Below are positions 7,240 to 16,090 of a stretch of 34,552 nucleotides of DNA, in pieces (within the stretch, counting starts at the first letter, position 1; every line of letters begins with the position of its first letter). The notes beneath the pieces are model-generated. The model had not been told where the DNA came from. It saw only the letters and a list, made by a program, of their open reading frames with translations, and did no database searches. The position numbers and the translations under genes were made by a program. The stretch is taken from contig SCEG01000034.1 of assembly GCA_004102805.1 (NCBI GenBank), positions 1-34,552 of the forward strand, read 5' to 3'. This DNA is from Muribaculaceae bacterium Isolate-002 (NCI). GTDB lineage: Bacteria > Bacteroidota > Bacteroidia > Bacteroidales > Muribaculaceae.

Positions 7240-8664
7240 TTATTTTGCCATCAGCATGCGGTCGATTTCGGCTGCGGTGTCGCGGCCTGAAGCTATGCAG
7301 CGCACCACGAGTGATGCTCCGGTTGCGGCATCGCCGGCAGCAAACACCTTGTCTACGCTGCTGCGGTGAGAGGCATCGGTCTTTACATTCTTGCGGGCGT
7401 CGGTCTCAACGCCGAGCTGTTCGAGCAGACCCTCCTGCACAGGGTTGGTGAAACCCATCGCGAGCAATACGAGATCTGCTTTGATTACTTCGGTGCGGCC
7501 GGTGTGGATGAGGTTCATTCGGCCGGTGGCAGGATCTTTTTCCCATTCAACCTCCTCGACCTCCACTTCTGTCACCTTTCCGTCGCGGCCGCGTATGGCG
7601 CGGGTGTCAAGCAGCCAACGGCGGTCGCAGCCCTCTTCGTGTGATGACGAGGTTTTCAATATCACCGGCCAGTAGGGCCACGGGGTGGCGGGATTTTCTC
7701 CTACCGGCGGCTTCGGCATGATTTCAATCTGCGTCACCGATTTGCACCCCTGTCGGTGAGATGTGCCGACGCAGTCGCTGCCAGTGTCGCCGCCACCGAT
7801 TACCAGCACATGCTTCCCCTTTGCGGTGATGCGCTCGCCGGCAGGTATTTCTGCGCTGGCATTGACGCGGTTCTGTTGCTGAAGGAGTTCAAGTGCGAAA
7901 TGCACACCCTTGAGGTCGCGGCCCTCCACATTGAGGTCACGCGGCACCCCCGCTCCGATGGCCACGCACACGGCGTCGTAATCTTTCAGTATATCGGCGG
8001 CGGGAATATCTTTGCCGACTTCCACGTTGTAGCGGAATTCTATACCTTCCTGTTCGAGAAGAGCGATGCGGCGGTCGATGACACTCTTGTTGAGCTTGAA
8101 ATCGGGGATGCCGAAGCGGAGCAACCCTCCGGCGGCCTCGCTTTTCTCAAACACTGTCACCGTGTGCCCCTTGCGGTTGAGGCGGTTGGCGCAGGCAAGT
8201 CCGGCAGGCCCGGAGCCAATCACGGCCACACGCTTGCCTGTGCGCTTGGCAGGTATGCGGGGCGTCACAATCCCTTCGAGAAATGCACGTTCAATGATGG
8301 CGCATTCGTTCTCGCGTACGGTGACAGGCTGATGCTGCTTGTTGAGCACACATCCTTTCTCACACAGCGCGGGGCACACACGGCCCGTAAATTCGGGGAA
8401 GTCGTCGGTGGCCGTCAGTAGCGCGTAGGCTCCCTTGATATCGTTTTTATAGAGACGGTCCTGCCATTCGGGCTGCTTGTTGCCGAGCGGACAGCTCCAG
8501 TGGCAGAACGGCACGCCGCAGTCCATGCAGCGCGACGCCTGCAGACGGCGGTCCTCGGGATTGAGTGTCTGTTCGACTTCGCCGTAGTCATGTATACGGT
8601 CGCCGACAGGGCGGTAACCCGCCTCTTTACGGTCGATGGTCAGAAATGCTTTAGGATTTCCCAT
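7240..8664 (-). CDS. gltD: glutamate synthase (NADPH) small subunit
   Basis: The product has 474 residues, the usual length. It feeds electrons from NADPH through FAD and iron-sulfur clusters to the large subunit, which makes two glutamates from glutamine and 2-oxoglutarate. Visible features: an N-terminal cluster-binding region with cysteines at 46, 49, 54 and 58 (CMDCGVPFCHWSC) and a second set near 96-105 (CPALCEKGC). The FAD-binding site GSGPAGLACANRL follows at about 150, an NADPH-binding site GGGDTGSD near 290, and a terminal AAGDAATG. The gene follows gltB by 62 nt on the same strand, so the two form an operon. Two exact GGCGCC palindromes lie in that gap. Confidence 0.97.
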   Translation of the reverse strand: MGNPKAFLTIDRKEAGYRPVGDRIHDYGEVEQTLNPEDRRLQASRCMDCGVPFCHWSCPLGNKQPEWQDRLYKNDIKGAYALLTATDDFPEFTGRVCPALCEKGCVLNKQHQPVTVRENECAIIERAFLEGIVTPRIPAKRTGKRVAVIGSGPAGLACANRLNRKGHTVTVFEKSEAAGGLLRFGIPDFKLNKSVIDRRIALLEQEGIEFRYNVEVGKDIPAADILKDYDAVCVAIGAGVPRDLNVEGRDLKGVHFALELLQQQNRVNASAEIPAGERITAKGKHVLVIGGGDTGSDCVGTSHRQGCKSVTQIEIMPKPPVGENPATPWPYWPVILKTSSSHEEGCDRRWLLDTRAIRGRDGKVTEVEVEEVEWEKDPATGRMNLIHTGRTEVIKADLVLLAMGFTNPVQEGLLEQLGVETDARKNVKTDASHRSSVDKVFAAGDAATGASLVVRCIASGRDTAAEIDRMLMAK

Positions 8665-8680
8665 ATATTGTTCGGTTGGG

Positions 8681-8702
8681 GGCGCCGGAGAGAGGGGGCG
8701 CC
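8681..8702. other. GGCGCC hairpin between gltB and gltD
   Basis: GGCGCC at 8681-8686 and 8697-8702 can pair across a 10-nt G/A-rich loop. It lies in the intercistronic gap 17 nt before the gltD start. It could affect gltD translation or message processing; this is inference. Confidence 0.3.
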
Positions 8703-8726
8703 TTAAGTTTTTTCGTTTGTTAATAA

Positions 8727-11700
8727 TCAGTCACGTTCGAGATTGGCGATTTTGCGCTGCAGCGATTCCATCTTCTCGTCATGGAGCACCTTCTTGTATT
8801 CGATAGGTATGACCTTGATGAACTGGCCCACATACTCGTTCCAGTTGTCGAGCATACGTCCGGCCAGAGGGCTGCGCGTGTGCTTGTAGTGGTTCGAGAT
8901 GAGGCGGTAGAGCTCGCGGTTGTCGCTCATTTCCTCAATAAGCGAGAGTTCGACCATCTCCATGTTGCAATAGTAGTCGAAATCGCCGTCGGGATTCCAG
9001 ATATAGGCCACGCCGCCACTCATGCCGGCTGCGAAGTTGCGTCCCGTCGAACCGAGCACTACGGTGCGTCCGCCGGTCATATACTCGCAGCAGTGGTCGC
9101 CTACACCCTCCACAACGGCGGTAGCGCCTGAGTTGCGCACGCAGAAGCGTTCGCCCACACGGCCGTTGATGTAGATTTCACCCGAGGTGGCGCCGTAAAG
9201 CAGCGTGTTGCCGGCTATGATGTTTTCTTCGGGCGCGAATGTCGAGCCTGCGGGGGGCACGATTACAATCTTGCCGCCTGACAGACCTTTGCCCACATAG
9301 TCGTTGGCATCGCCTTCGAGACGGAACGAGATGCCGTGGGCGAGAAATGCTCCGAAGCTCTGGCCGGCCGACCCTTTGAATGTGACGGATATAGTGTTGT
9401 CGGGCAAGCCTTCGTTGCCATATTTCTTTGCCACCGTTCCCGACAGCATCGCTCCGACAGAGCGGTCGGTGTTGGTGATGGGGAAATCGAGCTCTACGGG
9501 CATCGCGCTCTCTATTGCCGGATAGGCGCGGCTTATCATCTTGCGGTCAAGCACGTTGGCTATGTCGTGCTCCTGTGAGGTGACATTGATGATGGCATTC
9601 TTGTGTGACTCTTCGGGGGTGTAGATGATGCGCGAGAGGTCGAGATGGTCGGTCTTAGGTGCTGTGCATCCCGCTTTGACTGTGAGCAGGTCGCTGCGGC
9701 CTATGATTTCGTTGAGCGAACGGTAGCCGAGCTCTGCGAGTGTCTCGCGTATCTCCTGTGCCAGAAACTTGAAGAAGTTGATGACATACTCGGAGCGGCC
9801 GACGAAACGGCGGCGCAGCTCTTCGTTCTGTGTCGCCACTCCCACCGGACAGGTGTTGGTGTGGCATTTGCGCATCATCACGCACCCGAGCACTATGAGC
9901 GCGCTTGTAGCGAAACCGTATTCCTCGGCGCCGAGCATCGACATTATCACCACGTCGCGAGCGGTCTTGAGCTGGCCGTCGACCTGAAGTTTCACTTGTC
10001 CGCGCAGATTGTTGAGCACAAGGGTCTGCTGCGTCTCAGCAAGGCCGATTTCCGAGGGAAGTCCGGCATAGCGTATGGAGCTTGCCGGTGACGCTCCCGT
10101 GCCGCCTTCGGCGCCGGAGATGGTGATGAGGTCGCTTTTGGCTTTGGCTACGCCGGCGGCGATTGTGCCCACTCCGCTCTCCGACACGAGCTTGACACTC
10201 ACGCGGGCTTCGGGGTTGACATTCTTCAGGTCGAAGATGAGTTGTGCGAGATCCTCGATTGAGTAGATGTCGTGGTGGGGAGGAGGAGAAATGAGCGAGA
10301 TGCCGGGTATGGAGTGGCGTGTGCGGGCAATGATTTTGTCCACTTTAAATCCGGGAAGCTGTCCGCCTTCGCCCGGTTTTGCGCCCTGGGCTATCTTGAT
10401 CTGGATTTCATCGGCGTTGACGAGATATTCGGTGGTGACACCGAAGCGTCCCGATGCCACCTGCTTGATGGCCGAGCGTGCCGATGTGCCGTCCTCGCGC
10501 GGCTTGAAGCGGGCTGCGTCCTCACCGCCCTCGCCGGTGTTTGACCGCGCGCCGATGGCGTTCATGGCTATGCCGAGCGCTTCGTGAGCCTCGCGTGAGA
10601 TAGATCCGAACGACATCGCGCCCGTCACGAAGCGGCGCATGATGTCCTCGATAGGCTCTACTTCCTCCACCGGTATCGGAGTGCCTTTCTTGAAATCGAG
10701 AAAATCGCGTATGAATATGGGATCGGGCTTGTTGTCGACAAGCGATGTGAATTCCTTGAATTTCTTGTAGCTTCCCAGACGTGTTGCTATCTGGAGCGTG
10801 GCAATCGTCTCGGGGTTCCAGGCGTGAGATTCGCCGTCTTTGCGGAACGAGTATTGTCCCGTATGGCGTATTGGTGCCTCGGTGTCATAGTCGTCGGCGT
10901 ATGCTTCGGCGTGGTCGGCCATGATTTCACGCTGCAGGTCGGCCATGTCGATGCCGCCGATTTTTGAGATTGTCTCGCCGAAATATCTGCGGGTGATATC
11001 CTCTCCGAGACCGATTGCCTCGAAAAGCTGCGCTCCCTTATATGATGTGAGTGTTGATATACCCATTTTCGACATCACTTTGAGCAATCCCTTGTCGACA
11101 GCCTTGATGAAATTCTTCTCTGCGGTGTGGAAGTCGAGCTGCAGCTCTTTGCTCTTCACCAGGTCGTCAATGACCGCGAATGCCAGATACGGATTGATTG
11201 CGCTCGCTCCGTAGCCGGTAAGCAGTGCGAAATGCATCACCTCGCGGGCGTCGGCGGTTTCGATGACAAGTGCCGTCTGCACGCGTTTCTTGCAGTCGAT
11301 CAGGTGATGGTGCACGGCCGAGGTGGCGAGCAGAGAAGGTATCGGCGCATGCGTGGCGTCGGTGTCGCGGTCGGAGAGCACGATATAGTTGCACCCTTCG
11401 TCGACAGCTTTCTCCGCCTCTTCACACAGACGCTCTATCGCTTTGCCCAGAGCGTCGGAGCCTGAGTTGATGTCGAAGGTCATCGACAGCTTGCGGGTGT
11501 TGAAGCCCTTGTAGCGCAGGTTGCAGAGTATGTCGAGCTCCTGGTTGGTGATGATGGGGCGTTTGAGCTCAACCATCTTGCACAGTTCCGGCCCGGGGCT
11601 CATGAGGTTCATGTTGATGGCGCCGATGTAGCTGTCAAGACTCATCACGAGCTCCTCGCGCAGCGGGTCGATAGGCGGGTTGGTGACCTGTGCGAAATGC

Positions 11701-13238
11701 TGGCGGAAATAGTTGAACAGTGTCTGCGGCTCCTTTGACAGCACGGCAAGAGGAGTGTCATTGCCCATGGAGTTGACCGGCTCCTTGCCGTCGACTGCCA
11801 TCGGTGTGATGATTTTTTCTATCTCTTCGCGGTTGTAGTTGAAGGCGCGGAGCTGACGGGGGAAATTCTCGATGTCGTTGTTGACCTTGCGGCCTGATAT
11901 GATTTTGTCGAGCTTTATGCGGTTTTTGGCAAGCCAGTCGCGGTAGGGAAACTCTCCCGCAAGCATTTCCTTGAGCTGCGCGTCATAGAGCACCTCGCTG
12001 TTTTCCATGTCGACTATGAGCATCTTGCCCGGACGCAGACGCCCTTTCTTCTTGACTTCGCCGGCGTCAAAAGGCAGCACGCCTATTTCCGACGCTATCA
12101 CCATCGTGTCGTTGTTGGTTATCACGTAGCGTGCGGGGCGCAGTCCGTTGCGGTCGAGCATACCTCCGGCATAGCGGCCGTCGCTGAACAGCAGTGTGGC
12201 CGGGCCGTCCCACGCCTCCATAAGTATAGAGTGATATTCATAAAACGCCTTCAGCTCCGGCGATATCGGGTTCTTGTCGTTGAAACTTTCAGGCACGAGC
12301 ATCGCCAGCGCGTGGGGCAGCGACATGCCGCCCATCACGAAATATTCGAGCACATTGTCGAGCGATGCGGAGTCGCTCATGCCGGGCTGCACTATCGGCG
12401 TCATGTCGTTGTCGCCGAACGCTTCGGGATGAAGCATGCATTCGCGTGCCTTCATCCACAGACGGTTGCCGCGTATGGTGTTGATTTCTCCGTTGTGACC
12501 GAGCATGCGGAACGGCTGTGCCAGCGCCCAGGTGGGGAACGTGTTGGTCGAGAAGCGCGAGTGCACGAGCGCCATGGCAGTGGTGAAATGGGGATTCATC
12601 AGGTCATGGAAATAATATCGCAGCTGCAGCGACGAGAGCATTCCTTTATAGATGATGGTACGCGACGAGAGCGACACGATATAGAATGCCTCCTTGCCGG
12701 GAATGCCGCTTTGCGCTACCTTCTTTTCGATGCGCTTGCGGAGTATATAGAGTTTCGGCTCGAGAGGCTCGTTGGTGGTCTCGTCGGCGATGAATATCTG
12801 TTTGATGTCGGGCTCTGCGGCTCTGGCGACACGGCCGAGCTGGTCGGAATTGACGGGCACGTCGCGCGGAGGCAGGAACGACAGCCCCATCTCTATGGTC
12901 TCGCGCTCTATGATGTCGAAAATCATCTGGCGCGCTTCATCGTTGTCTTTGGGCAGGAACACAAGCCCCGAGCCGTAGCGGCCTTTCTCGGGCACGGCTA
13001 TACCCTGGAGCAAAATAAATTCGTGGGGTATCTGTACCATTATGCCGGCGCCGTCGCCTGTCTTGGGGTCGGCGCCCTCGGCTCCGCGGTGCACCATGTG
13101 CTCGAGCACCTGAAGCCCTTTTTCTACAAGTTGGTGTGATTTGACTCCGCGGATATTTACAAGAAGACCTACTCCGCAGGCGTCTTTCTCATTGTCGGGA
13201 TTGTAAAGTCCCTGAGGTAGAGGCAAACCTTTCTGCAT
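8727..13238 (-). CDS. gltB: glutamate synthase large subunit
   Basis: The product has 1503 residues, the normal length. It begins with the class II glutamine amidotransferase domain (about 20-430), whose nucleophile is Cys21 in EKDACGVG. In this family the N-terminal residues are normally removed to free that cysteine. A central domain follows (about 470-760), then the FMN-binding synthase barrel (about 830-1200) with SGAEGGTGASP and a 3Fe-4S cysteine set C-x5-C-x4-C (CVMMRKCHTNTC). The C-terminal GXGXG helix (about 1270-1450) carries repeated glycine motifs such as GLSGGKIVI and MTGGRTVVLG. It is cotranscribed with gltD and preceded by its own promoter. Its cytoplasmic role is ammonia assimilation together with glutamine synthetase. 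Confidence 0.97.
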   Translation of the reverse strand: MQKGLPLPQGLYNPDNEKDACGVGLLVNIRGVKSHQLVEKGLQVLEHMVHRGAEGADPKTGDGAGIMVQIPHEFILLQGIAVPEKGRYGSGLVFLPKDNDEARQMIFDIIERETIEMGLSFLPPRDVPVNSDQLGRVARAAEPDIKQIFIADETTNEPLEPKLYILRKRIEKKVAQSGIPGKEAFYIVSLSSRTIIYKGMLSSLQLRYYFHDLMNPHFTTAMALVHSRFSTNTFPTWALAQPFRMLGHNGEINTIRGNRLWMKARECMLHPEAFGDNDMTPIVQPGMSDSASLDNVLEYFVMGGMSLPHALAMLVPESFNDKNPISPELKAFYEYHSILMEAWDGPATLLFSDGRYAGGMLDRNGLRPARYVITNNDTMVIASEIGVLPFDAGEVKKKGRLRPGKMLIVDMENSEVLYDAQLKEMLAGEFPYRDWLAKNRIKLDKIISGRKVNNDIENFPRQLRAFNYNREEIEKIITPMAVDGKEPVNSMGNDTPLAVLSKEPQTLFNYFRQHFAQVTNPPIDPLREELVMSLDSYIGAINMNLMSPGPELCKMVELKRPIITNQELDILCNLRYKGFNTRKLSMTFDINSGSDALGKAIERLCEEAEKAVDEGCNYIVLSDRDTDATHAPIPSLLATSAVHHHLIDCKKRVQTALVIETADAREVMHFALLTGYGASAINPYLAFAVIDDLVKSKELQLDFHTAEKNFIKAVDKGLLKVMSKMGISTLTSYKGAQLFEAIGLGEDITRRYFGETISKIGGIDMADLQREIMADHAEAYADDYDTEAPIRHTGQYSFRKDGESHAWNPETIATLQIATRLGSYKKFKEFTSLVDNKPDPIFIRDFLDFKKGTPIPVEEVEPIEDIMRRFVTGAMSFGSISREAHEALGIAMNAIGARSNTGEGGEDAARFKPREDGTSARSAIKQVASGRFGVTTEYLVNADEIQIKIAQGAKPGEGGQLPGFKVDKIIARTRHSIPGISLISPPPHHDIYSIEDLAQLIFDLKNVNPEARVSVKLVSESGVGTIAAGVAKAKSDLITISGAEGGTGASPASSIRYAGLPSEIGLAETQQTLVLNNLRGQVKLQVDGQLKTARDVVIMSMLGAEEYGFATSALIVLGCVMMRKCHTNTCPVGVATQNEELRRRFVGRSEYVINFFKFLAQEIRETLAELGYRSLNEIIGRSDLLTVKAGCTAPKTDHLDLSRIIYTPEESHKNAIINVTSQEHDIANVLDRKMISRAYPAIESAMPVELDFPITNTDRSVGAMLSGTVAKKYGNEGLPDNTISVTFKGSAGQSFGAFLAHGISFRLEGDANDYVGKGLSGGKIVIVPPAGSTFAPEENIIAGNTLLYGATSGEIYINGRVGERFCVRNSGATAVVEGVGDHCCEYMTGGRTVVLGSTGRNFAAGMSGGVAYIWNPDGDFDYYCNMEMVELSLIEEMSDNRELYRLISNHYKHTRSPLAGRMLDNWNEYVGQFIKVIPIEYKKVLHDEKMESLQRKIANLERD

Positions 13239-13258
13239 ATCTTTTACCTTAAAATTAC

Positions 13259-13289
13259 GGGGCGGCGTAATTATTATACAGGTCGCCCC
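13259..13289 (-). other. hairpin in the gltB leader
   Basis: GGGGCG at 13259-13264 and CGCCCC at 13284-13289 are complementary across a 19-nt A/T-rich loop. They lie in the transcribed leader between the gltB promoter and its ATG. A similar GCAGGG/CCCTGC pair occurs at about 4459-4484. Function unknown. Confidence 0.3.
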
Positions 13290-13312
13290 TGCTATCGTTT
13301 ATAATTACGATG

Positions 13313-13341
13313 CAAATATAAGCATTTTGTTTTAAATGCAA
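13313..13341 (-). promoter_or_regulatory. promoter of gltBD
   Basis: On the minus strand, TATATTTG (13313-13320) matches the TAnnTTTG -7 element. TTG (13339-13341) lies 18 nt upstream, close to the Bacteroidetes -33 spacing. Transcription would start about 70 nt before the gltB ATG at 13238. The region is A/T-rich, and the lysR gene ends just beyond it. Confidence 0.6.
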
Positions 13342-13406
13342 GTAAAAATATGGAAAAAATCTATTGAAATAAATAAAAGTATAGCAAAAAGTAGATTTCT
13401 TTGCAT

Positions 13407-14309
13407 CTATAGCCAGTTGTTGCGGCGCGAGAGCACTGCGCGCGACTGTGTCAGCATGGCGATGAACGTGCGCGTGGCGTGCTTGCGGTAAGTGCCGCGC
13501 AGAGTGAGCACGCTGCCGGCCATCTTGTTGCCGGGGATATCAATCGGAATTGCGCGCATGTCATCGTTGCCGTAGACCGAAGTCTCGGCGAGCACAGTCA
13601 CCATCTGCGAGTGCCTGACAAGCTGCATGAGTATGTTCACTTCATTGAGCTCCACCTTTATGCGCTGTGTGCCGGCGTATGCCCCGAGCAGTCTGTCGAA
13701 TGCGTTGCGCGCCTGAAGCCCCGGTGACGGAAGCGCGATGGCATATTGCCGCAGGTCGTCGATGCCGGCTTTGGGCTGTCCCGCCAGCGGATGGTCTTTG
13801 TTGACGATGGCGGCAAGATGGCTGTCAAAAAGTATGTGCGACTCTATTTCCTGCCGCAGATTGTCGGGCATGAATGCAAGTACGAAATCCACCTCGTAGT
13901 TCGACAGCATGACAAGCAGTTCGGCCATCGTCTTATAATATACATTGAGCTTGATGCCCGGATACCGCTGCATGAATTCGAGCATGGTTTCGGTCAGTAT
14001 GGGACTGAAAGAGTAGGTGACACCGATATTGAGTGTACCGGTGACAAGGCCGTGGATATTCTTGACGGCATCAGCGCAGCTCTCGGCCGAATTGAGCGTG
14101 TCGATTGCAAGCGGAAGCAGGCGCTCGCCCTCCTCGGTGAGTTTCACGGAATGGCTGTTGCGGTAGAACAGCTGCGTGCCGAGTTCATCCTCAAGCTGTC
14201 GTATCTGCTGCGAGAGTGTCGACTGCGTGATATTGACCTTGGCCGACGCCTCAGAGAAGTTAAGTGCGCGGGCGGCTGCCACAAAATATCTGAGCTGGCG
14301 TAATTCCAT
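13407..14309 (-). CDS. LysR family transcriptional regulator
   Basis: The product has 300 residues, typical of the family. The N-terminal winged helix-turn-helix (about 1-60) shows the signature LNFSEASAKVNITQSTLSQQ and ends in KLTEEGERLL. The effector-binding part (about 90-295) follows. Its ligand is not evident from sequence; the domain recalls the OxyR/CynR-like side of the family, but no redox cysteine pair is obvious. It begins 10 nt after the stop of the second exporter gene, so it belongs to the exporter operon. It lies directly upstream of gltBD. Control of the exporter genes, of gltBD, or both is a reasonable inference. Confidence 0.9.
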   Translation of the reverse strand: MELRQLRYFVAAARALNFSEASAKVNITQSTLSQQIRQLEDELGTQLFYRNSHSVKLTEEGERLLPLAIDTLNSAESCADAVKNIHGLVTGTLNIGVTYSFSPILTETMLEFMQRYPGIKLNVYYKTMAELLVMLSNYEVDFVLAFMPDNLRQEIESHILFDSHLAAIVNKDHPLAGQPKAGIDDLRQYAIALPSPGLQARNAFDRLLGAYAGTQRIKVELNEVNILMQLVRHSQMVTVLAETSVYGNDDMRAIPIDIPGNKMAGSVLTLRGTYRKHATRTFIAMLTQSRAVLSRRNNWL

Positions 14310-14319
14310 ATAAGACTTA

Positions 14320-14802
14320 TTATTTGGTGACGCTGAATGATATTTTCTTGAATATGTAGATCGGTATCAGTACCCCCGCCGCCATGCCGATGATGACAAA
14401 GAAGAATACAATGCCGTTTGACTGGCAAATATACAAAAAATGATTGAACTCCTCCTCCCCCGAAGCGGTAAGGGCGAGCAGAAATGCCTGGATGGTCTTG
14501 TAGGCATATATTCCCGGTATCATCGGAAGAAGGGCGGGAAACGCGAATGTCTCCGGCGGACACTTCACACGCTTGGCGCAGATGATGGCGAGAAGCCCCA
14601 CTACAAACGCCCCCGCAAGGCTTGCCGGCACTATGTGTATCCCCCCGAGATTGATCATGCAGTAGCGTGTCATGTGGCCGAATGCCGCTATGAATCCGCA
14701 GTATTTCAGAGCCATGCGCGGCGGATTGCTGATTACTCCGAAACCGATGCCGGCGACTGCCGCAAGCAGACCGTCGGAAAGTATCTCTAAAACTGTTGTC
14801 AT
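14320..14802 (-). CDS. threonine/serine exporter, ThrE C-terminal-type subunit (ThrE_2/YjjB-like)
   Basis: The product has 160 residues and about five hydrophobic segments: near 7-25 (LLAAVAGIGFGVISN), 31-45, 56-75 (IVPASLAGAFVVGLLAI), 87-110 (PALLPMIPGIYAY) and 125-150. The sequence LLPMIPGIYAY fits the ThrE_2 family, in which PxxPG lies in a membrane loop. In Corynebacterium the ThrE exporter is one chain; many bacteria split it into two genes, as here. The ATG overlaps the stop of the upstream partner by four bases (ATGA), suggesting coupled translation and a complex in the inner membrane. The substrate (threonine, serine or another small metabolite) is not proven by sequence. Confidence 0.85.
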   Translation of the reverse strand: MTTVLEILSDGLLAAVAGIGFGVISNPPRMALKYCGFIAAFGHMTRYCMINLGGIHIVPASLAGAFVVGLLAIICAKRVKCPPETFAFPALLPMIPGIYAYKTIQAFLLALTASGEEEFNHFLYICQSNGIVFFFVIIGMAAGVLIPIYIFKKISFSVTK

Positions 14803-15620
14803 AAATCGCTGAAACTAATCTTCATCAATAAAAATGCCGCTGTGAGCCCCACTGTGATGCATGCAGTGATGATGGTGGCTTTGGCAAACCGGCTGAACGC
14901 ACACAGGTAATGGTCGGTCAGCAGGTCGTTGACACTGTTGATATACGGTATGCCCGGAATGAGAAACAGCACGCTCGTGGCGAGGGCTACTTCGGGCGTC
15001 GAGGTTATGCCGTCAAACACATAGCCAGCCGTGCCGACCACCGCAGCCGTAAACGCGCTCACTGTCGTCACAACCATGTAATTGACACGTTGCCGCGTAA
15101 GCAATATCTTGAATGTGTAGCCGATCAGCGTCGCAACGGCCACTATGCACATCCCACGCCAGTCGCCGCCGAAGATACGGCAGAATGCCGCATTGGCCGC
15201 TGCCACCAGCAACAGCACAATCCGGTCGTCGTAGCGCTGACCTTTGAGAAGTTCCGGAAACTCAGCCTTCGCCTCAGCGAGTGTGAGCTTTCCCTCGGCC
15301 ACACGCCAGCTAAGATTGCTCAGACTGGTGTTGAGGGCATAGTCGTTGGGCAGATGCGCTATCGTCGACGAATGACTGTATGACATACCGTCGGCATCGG
15401 TCAGCGTGACAATGCAATGGGCCGGAAGTATCGTCAGCTCCACATCATATCCCCCCGCCGACGCCATGCGGTTTATATTCTTCTGTATGCGGCTACATGT
15501 GGCCGCACATCCCAGCATGCATGATGCGTATTTCGCAAAAAACATGCAGTCACTCCTGAGTTCTGCGCTCACGGCGCATCCGTCATTCATCGCAGTCATC
15601 GTCGTCATAGAGGAAATCAT
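14799..15620 (-). CDS. threonine/serine exporter, ThrE N-terminal-type subunit (DUF1212/YjjP-like)
   Basis: The product has up to 273 residues. The first about 120 are soluble, followed by four to five membrane segments (such as IVLLLVAAANAAFCRIF, MCIVAVATLIGYTFKILL, VALATSVLFLIPGIPYINS and ATIITACITVGLTAAFLL). LFLIPGIPYINSVNDLL is the typical ThrE-family motif. The start is uncertain: ATG codons lie at 15620, 15608, 15599 and 15590. The last forms ATGAATGA with the stop of the upstream 57-aa gene and avoids a 38-bp overlap. With the next gene it makes a two-component exporter in the inner membrane. Confidence 0.85.
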   Translation of the reverse strand: MISSMTTMTAMNDGCAVSAELRSDCMFFAKYASCMLGCAATCSRIQKNINRMASAGGYDVELTILPAHCIVTLTDADGMSYSHSSTIAHLPNDYALNTSLSNLSWRVAEGKLTLAEAKAEFPELLKGQRYDDRIVLLLVAAANAAFCRIFGGDWRGMCIVAVATLIGYTFKILLTRQRVNYMVVTTVSAFTAAVVGTAGYVFDGITSTPEVALATSVLFLIPGIPYINSVNDLLTDHYLCAFSRFAKATIITACITVGLTAAFLLMKISFSDL

Positions 15621-15756
15621 ATTTTTCTATGCCAATGATATGGTGTCTGCGCAGAAAGCGCAACGGATGGAGATGAAACACACTGACTGCCGTCCCAGCA
15701 AGGACAACAAGTATCGCAGCGATGCTGCACAGCCATATAATCTGAACCGAGGTCAT
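15583..15756 (-). CDS. 57-aa single-span membrane peptide with acidic tail
   Basis: The ATG at 15756 gives 57 residues with one membrane span (about 6-26, WLCSIAAILVVLAGTAVSVF). A basic, histidine-rich stretch (LRFLRRHHIIG) follows, and the tail is acidic (YDDDDCDE). The longer frame from 15837 is rejected because a promoter element at 15777-15784 lies between the two starts. The gene heads the exporter/lysR operon and its end overlaps the region where the exporter gene starts. No family was recognised. It could be an accessory subunit of the exporter or a translational leader. Confidence 0.5.
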   Translation of the reverse strand: MTSVQIIWLCSIAAILVVLAGTAVSVFHLHPLRFLRRHHIIGIEKYDFLYDDDDCDE

Positions 15757-15776
15757 AGTCGTAATTTTTTTGGTTG

Positions 15777-15784
15777 CAAATTTA
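15777..15784 (-). promoter_or_regulatory. -7 element of the exporter/lysR operon
   Basis: On the minus strand this reads TAAATTTG, matching TAnnTTTG, about 20 nt before the ATG at 15756. No clear -33 TTTG is seen at 19-21 nt. It lies back to back with the thiamine promoter about 100 bp away. Confidence 0.4.
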
Positions 15785-15879
15785 CTTCTATAAACACTTG
15801 GCCGACGATTTTGGCATACGAAAGTTTCAATAGTCACACTCGTTATTTCCGATAATAGTCCGCAGCTTGCCCAAATTTA

Positions 15880-15910
15880 TTTGGAAGAAATAAAAAATTG
15901 TGTAATTTTG
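15880..15910 (+). promoter_or_regulatory. promoter of the thiamine operon
   Basis: TTTG at 15880-15883 and TAATTTTG at 15903-15910 are separated by 19 nt, an exact match to the Bacteroidetes housekeeping promoter (TTTG, N19, TAnnTTTG). Transcription would start close to the first base of the TPP riboswitch. Confidence 0.8.
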
Positions 15911-15916
15911 CAGCAG

Positions 15917-15998
15917 CACAGGAGGGGTGTCCTCATTGAAGGACTGAGATTATACCCTACGAACTTGATGCGGTTAGTACCGCCGAAAGGAACTTGTG
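15917..15998 (+). ncRNA. TPP riboswitch (thi box)
   Basis: The segment carries the conserved parts of the thiamine pyrophosphate aptamer in order: GGGGTG near 15924, CTGAGA near 15943, ACCC, GAACTTGAT from 15961, GGTTAGTACC and CGCCGAAAGGAA near 15980. The closing arms CACAG (15917-15921) and CTTGTG (15993-15998) pair approximately. It lies directly after a consensus promoter and 92 nt before thiS, with eight thiamine-related genes following, so it is expected to turn the operon down when TPP is plentiful. Expression platform candidates are listed separately. Confidence 0.95.
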
Positions 15999-16003
15999 AT
16001 ATC

Positions 16004-16078
16004 TTTTTTCGCATAGCCGTCAACAGGATTATCCCTCTTTGTGTCCGTCATCATATCGATGCCGGATATATTTTTTTT
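16004..16078 (+). terminator. possible expression platform of the TPP riboswitch
   Basis: A run of six T follows the aptamer at 16004-16009 and eight T lie at 16071-16078. The second run is preceded by a short ATATC/GATAT stem (16053-16057, 16065-16069). The stem is weak, so a terminator is only a candidate. Bacteroidetes TPP switches may also act at translation, but no strong ribosome binding site is exposed here. Confidence 0.3.
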
Positions 16079-16090
16079 CAACTGTTACTT

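Noticed and set aside
7756..8421. 221-codon open frame on the plus strand
   Set aside because: Antisense to gltD, whose motifs are intact; no domain.
12231..13139. 302-codon open frame on the plus strand
   Set aside because: It lies wholly opposite the glutamine amidotransferase part of gltB, is rich in His and Arg, and has no recognisable domain: a shadow of the GC-rich coding strand.
15881..16090. N-terminal extension of thiS
   Set aside because: It would translate the TPP riboswitch; the ubiquitin-like protein starts at 16091.
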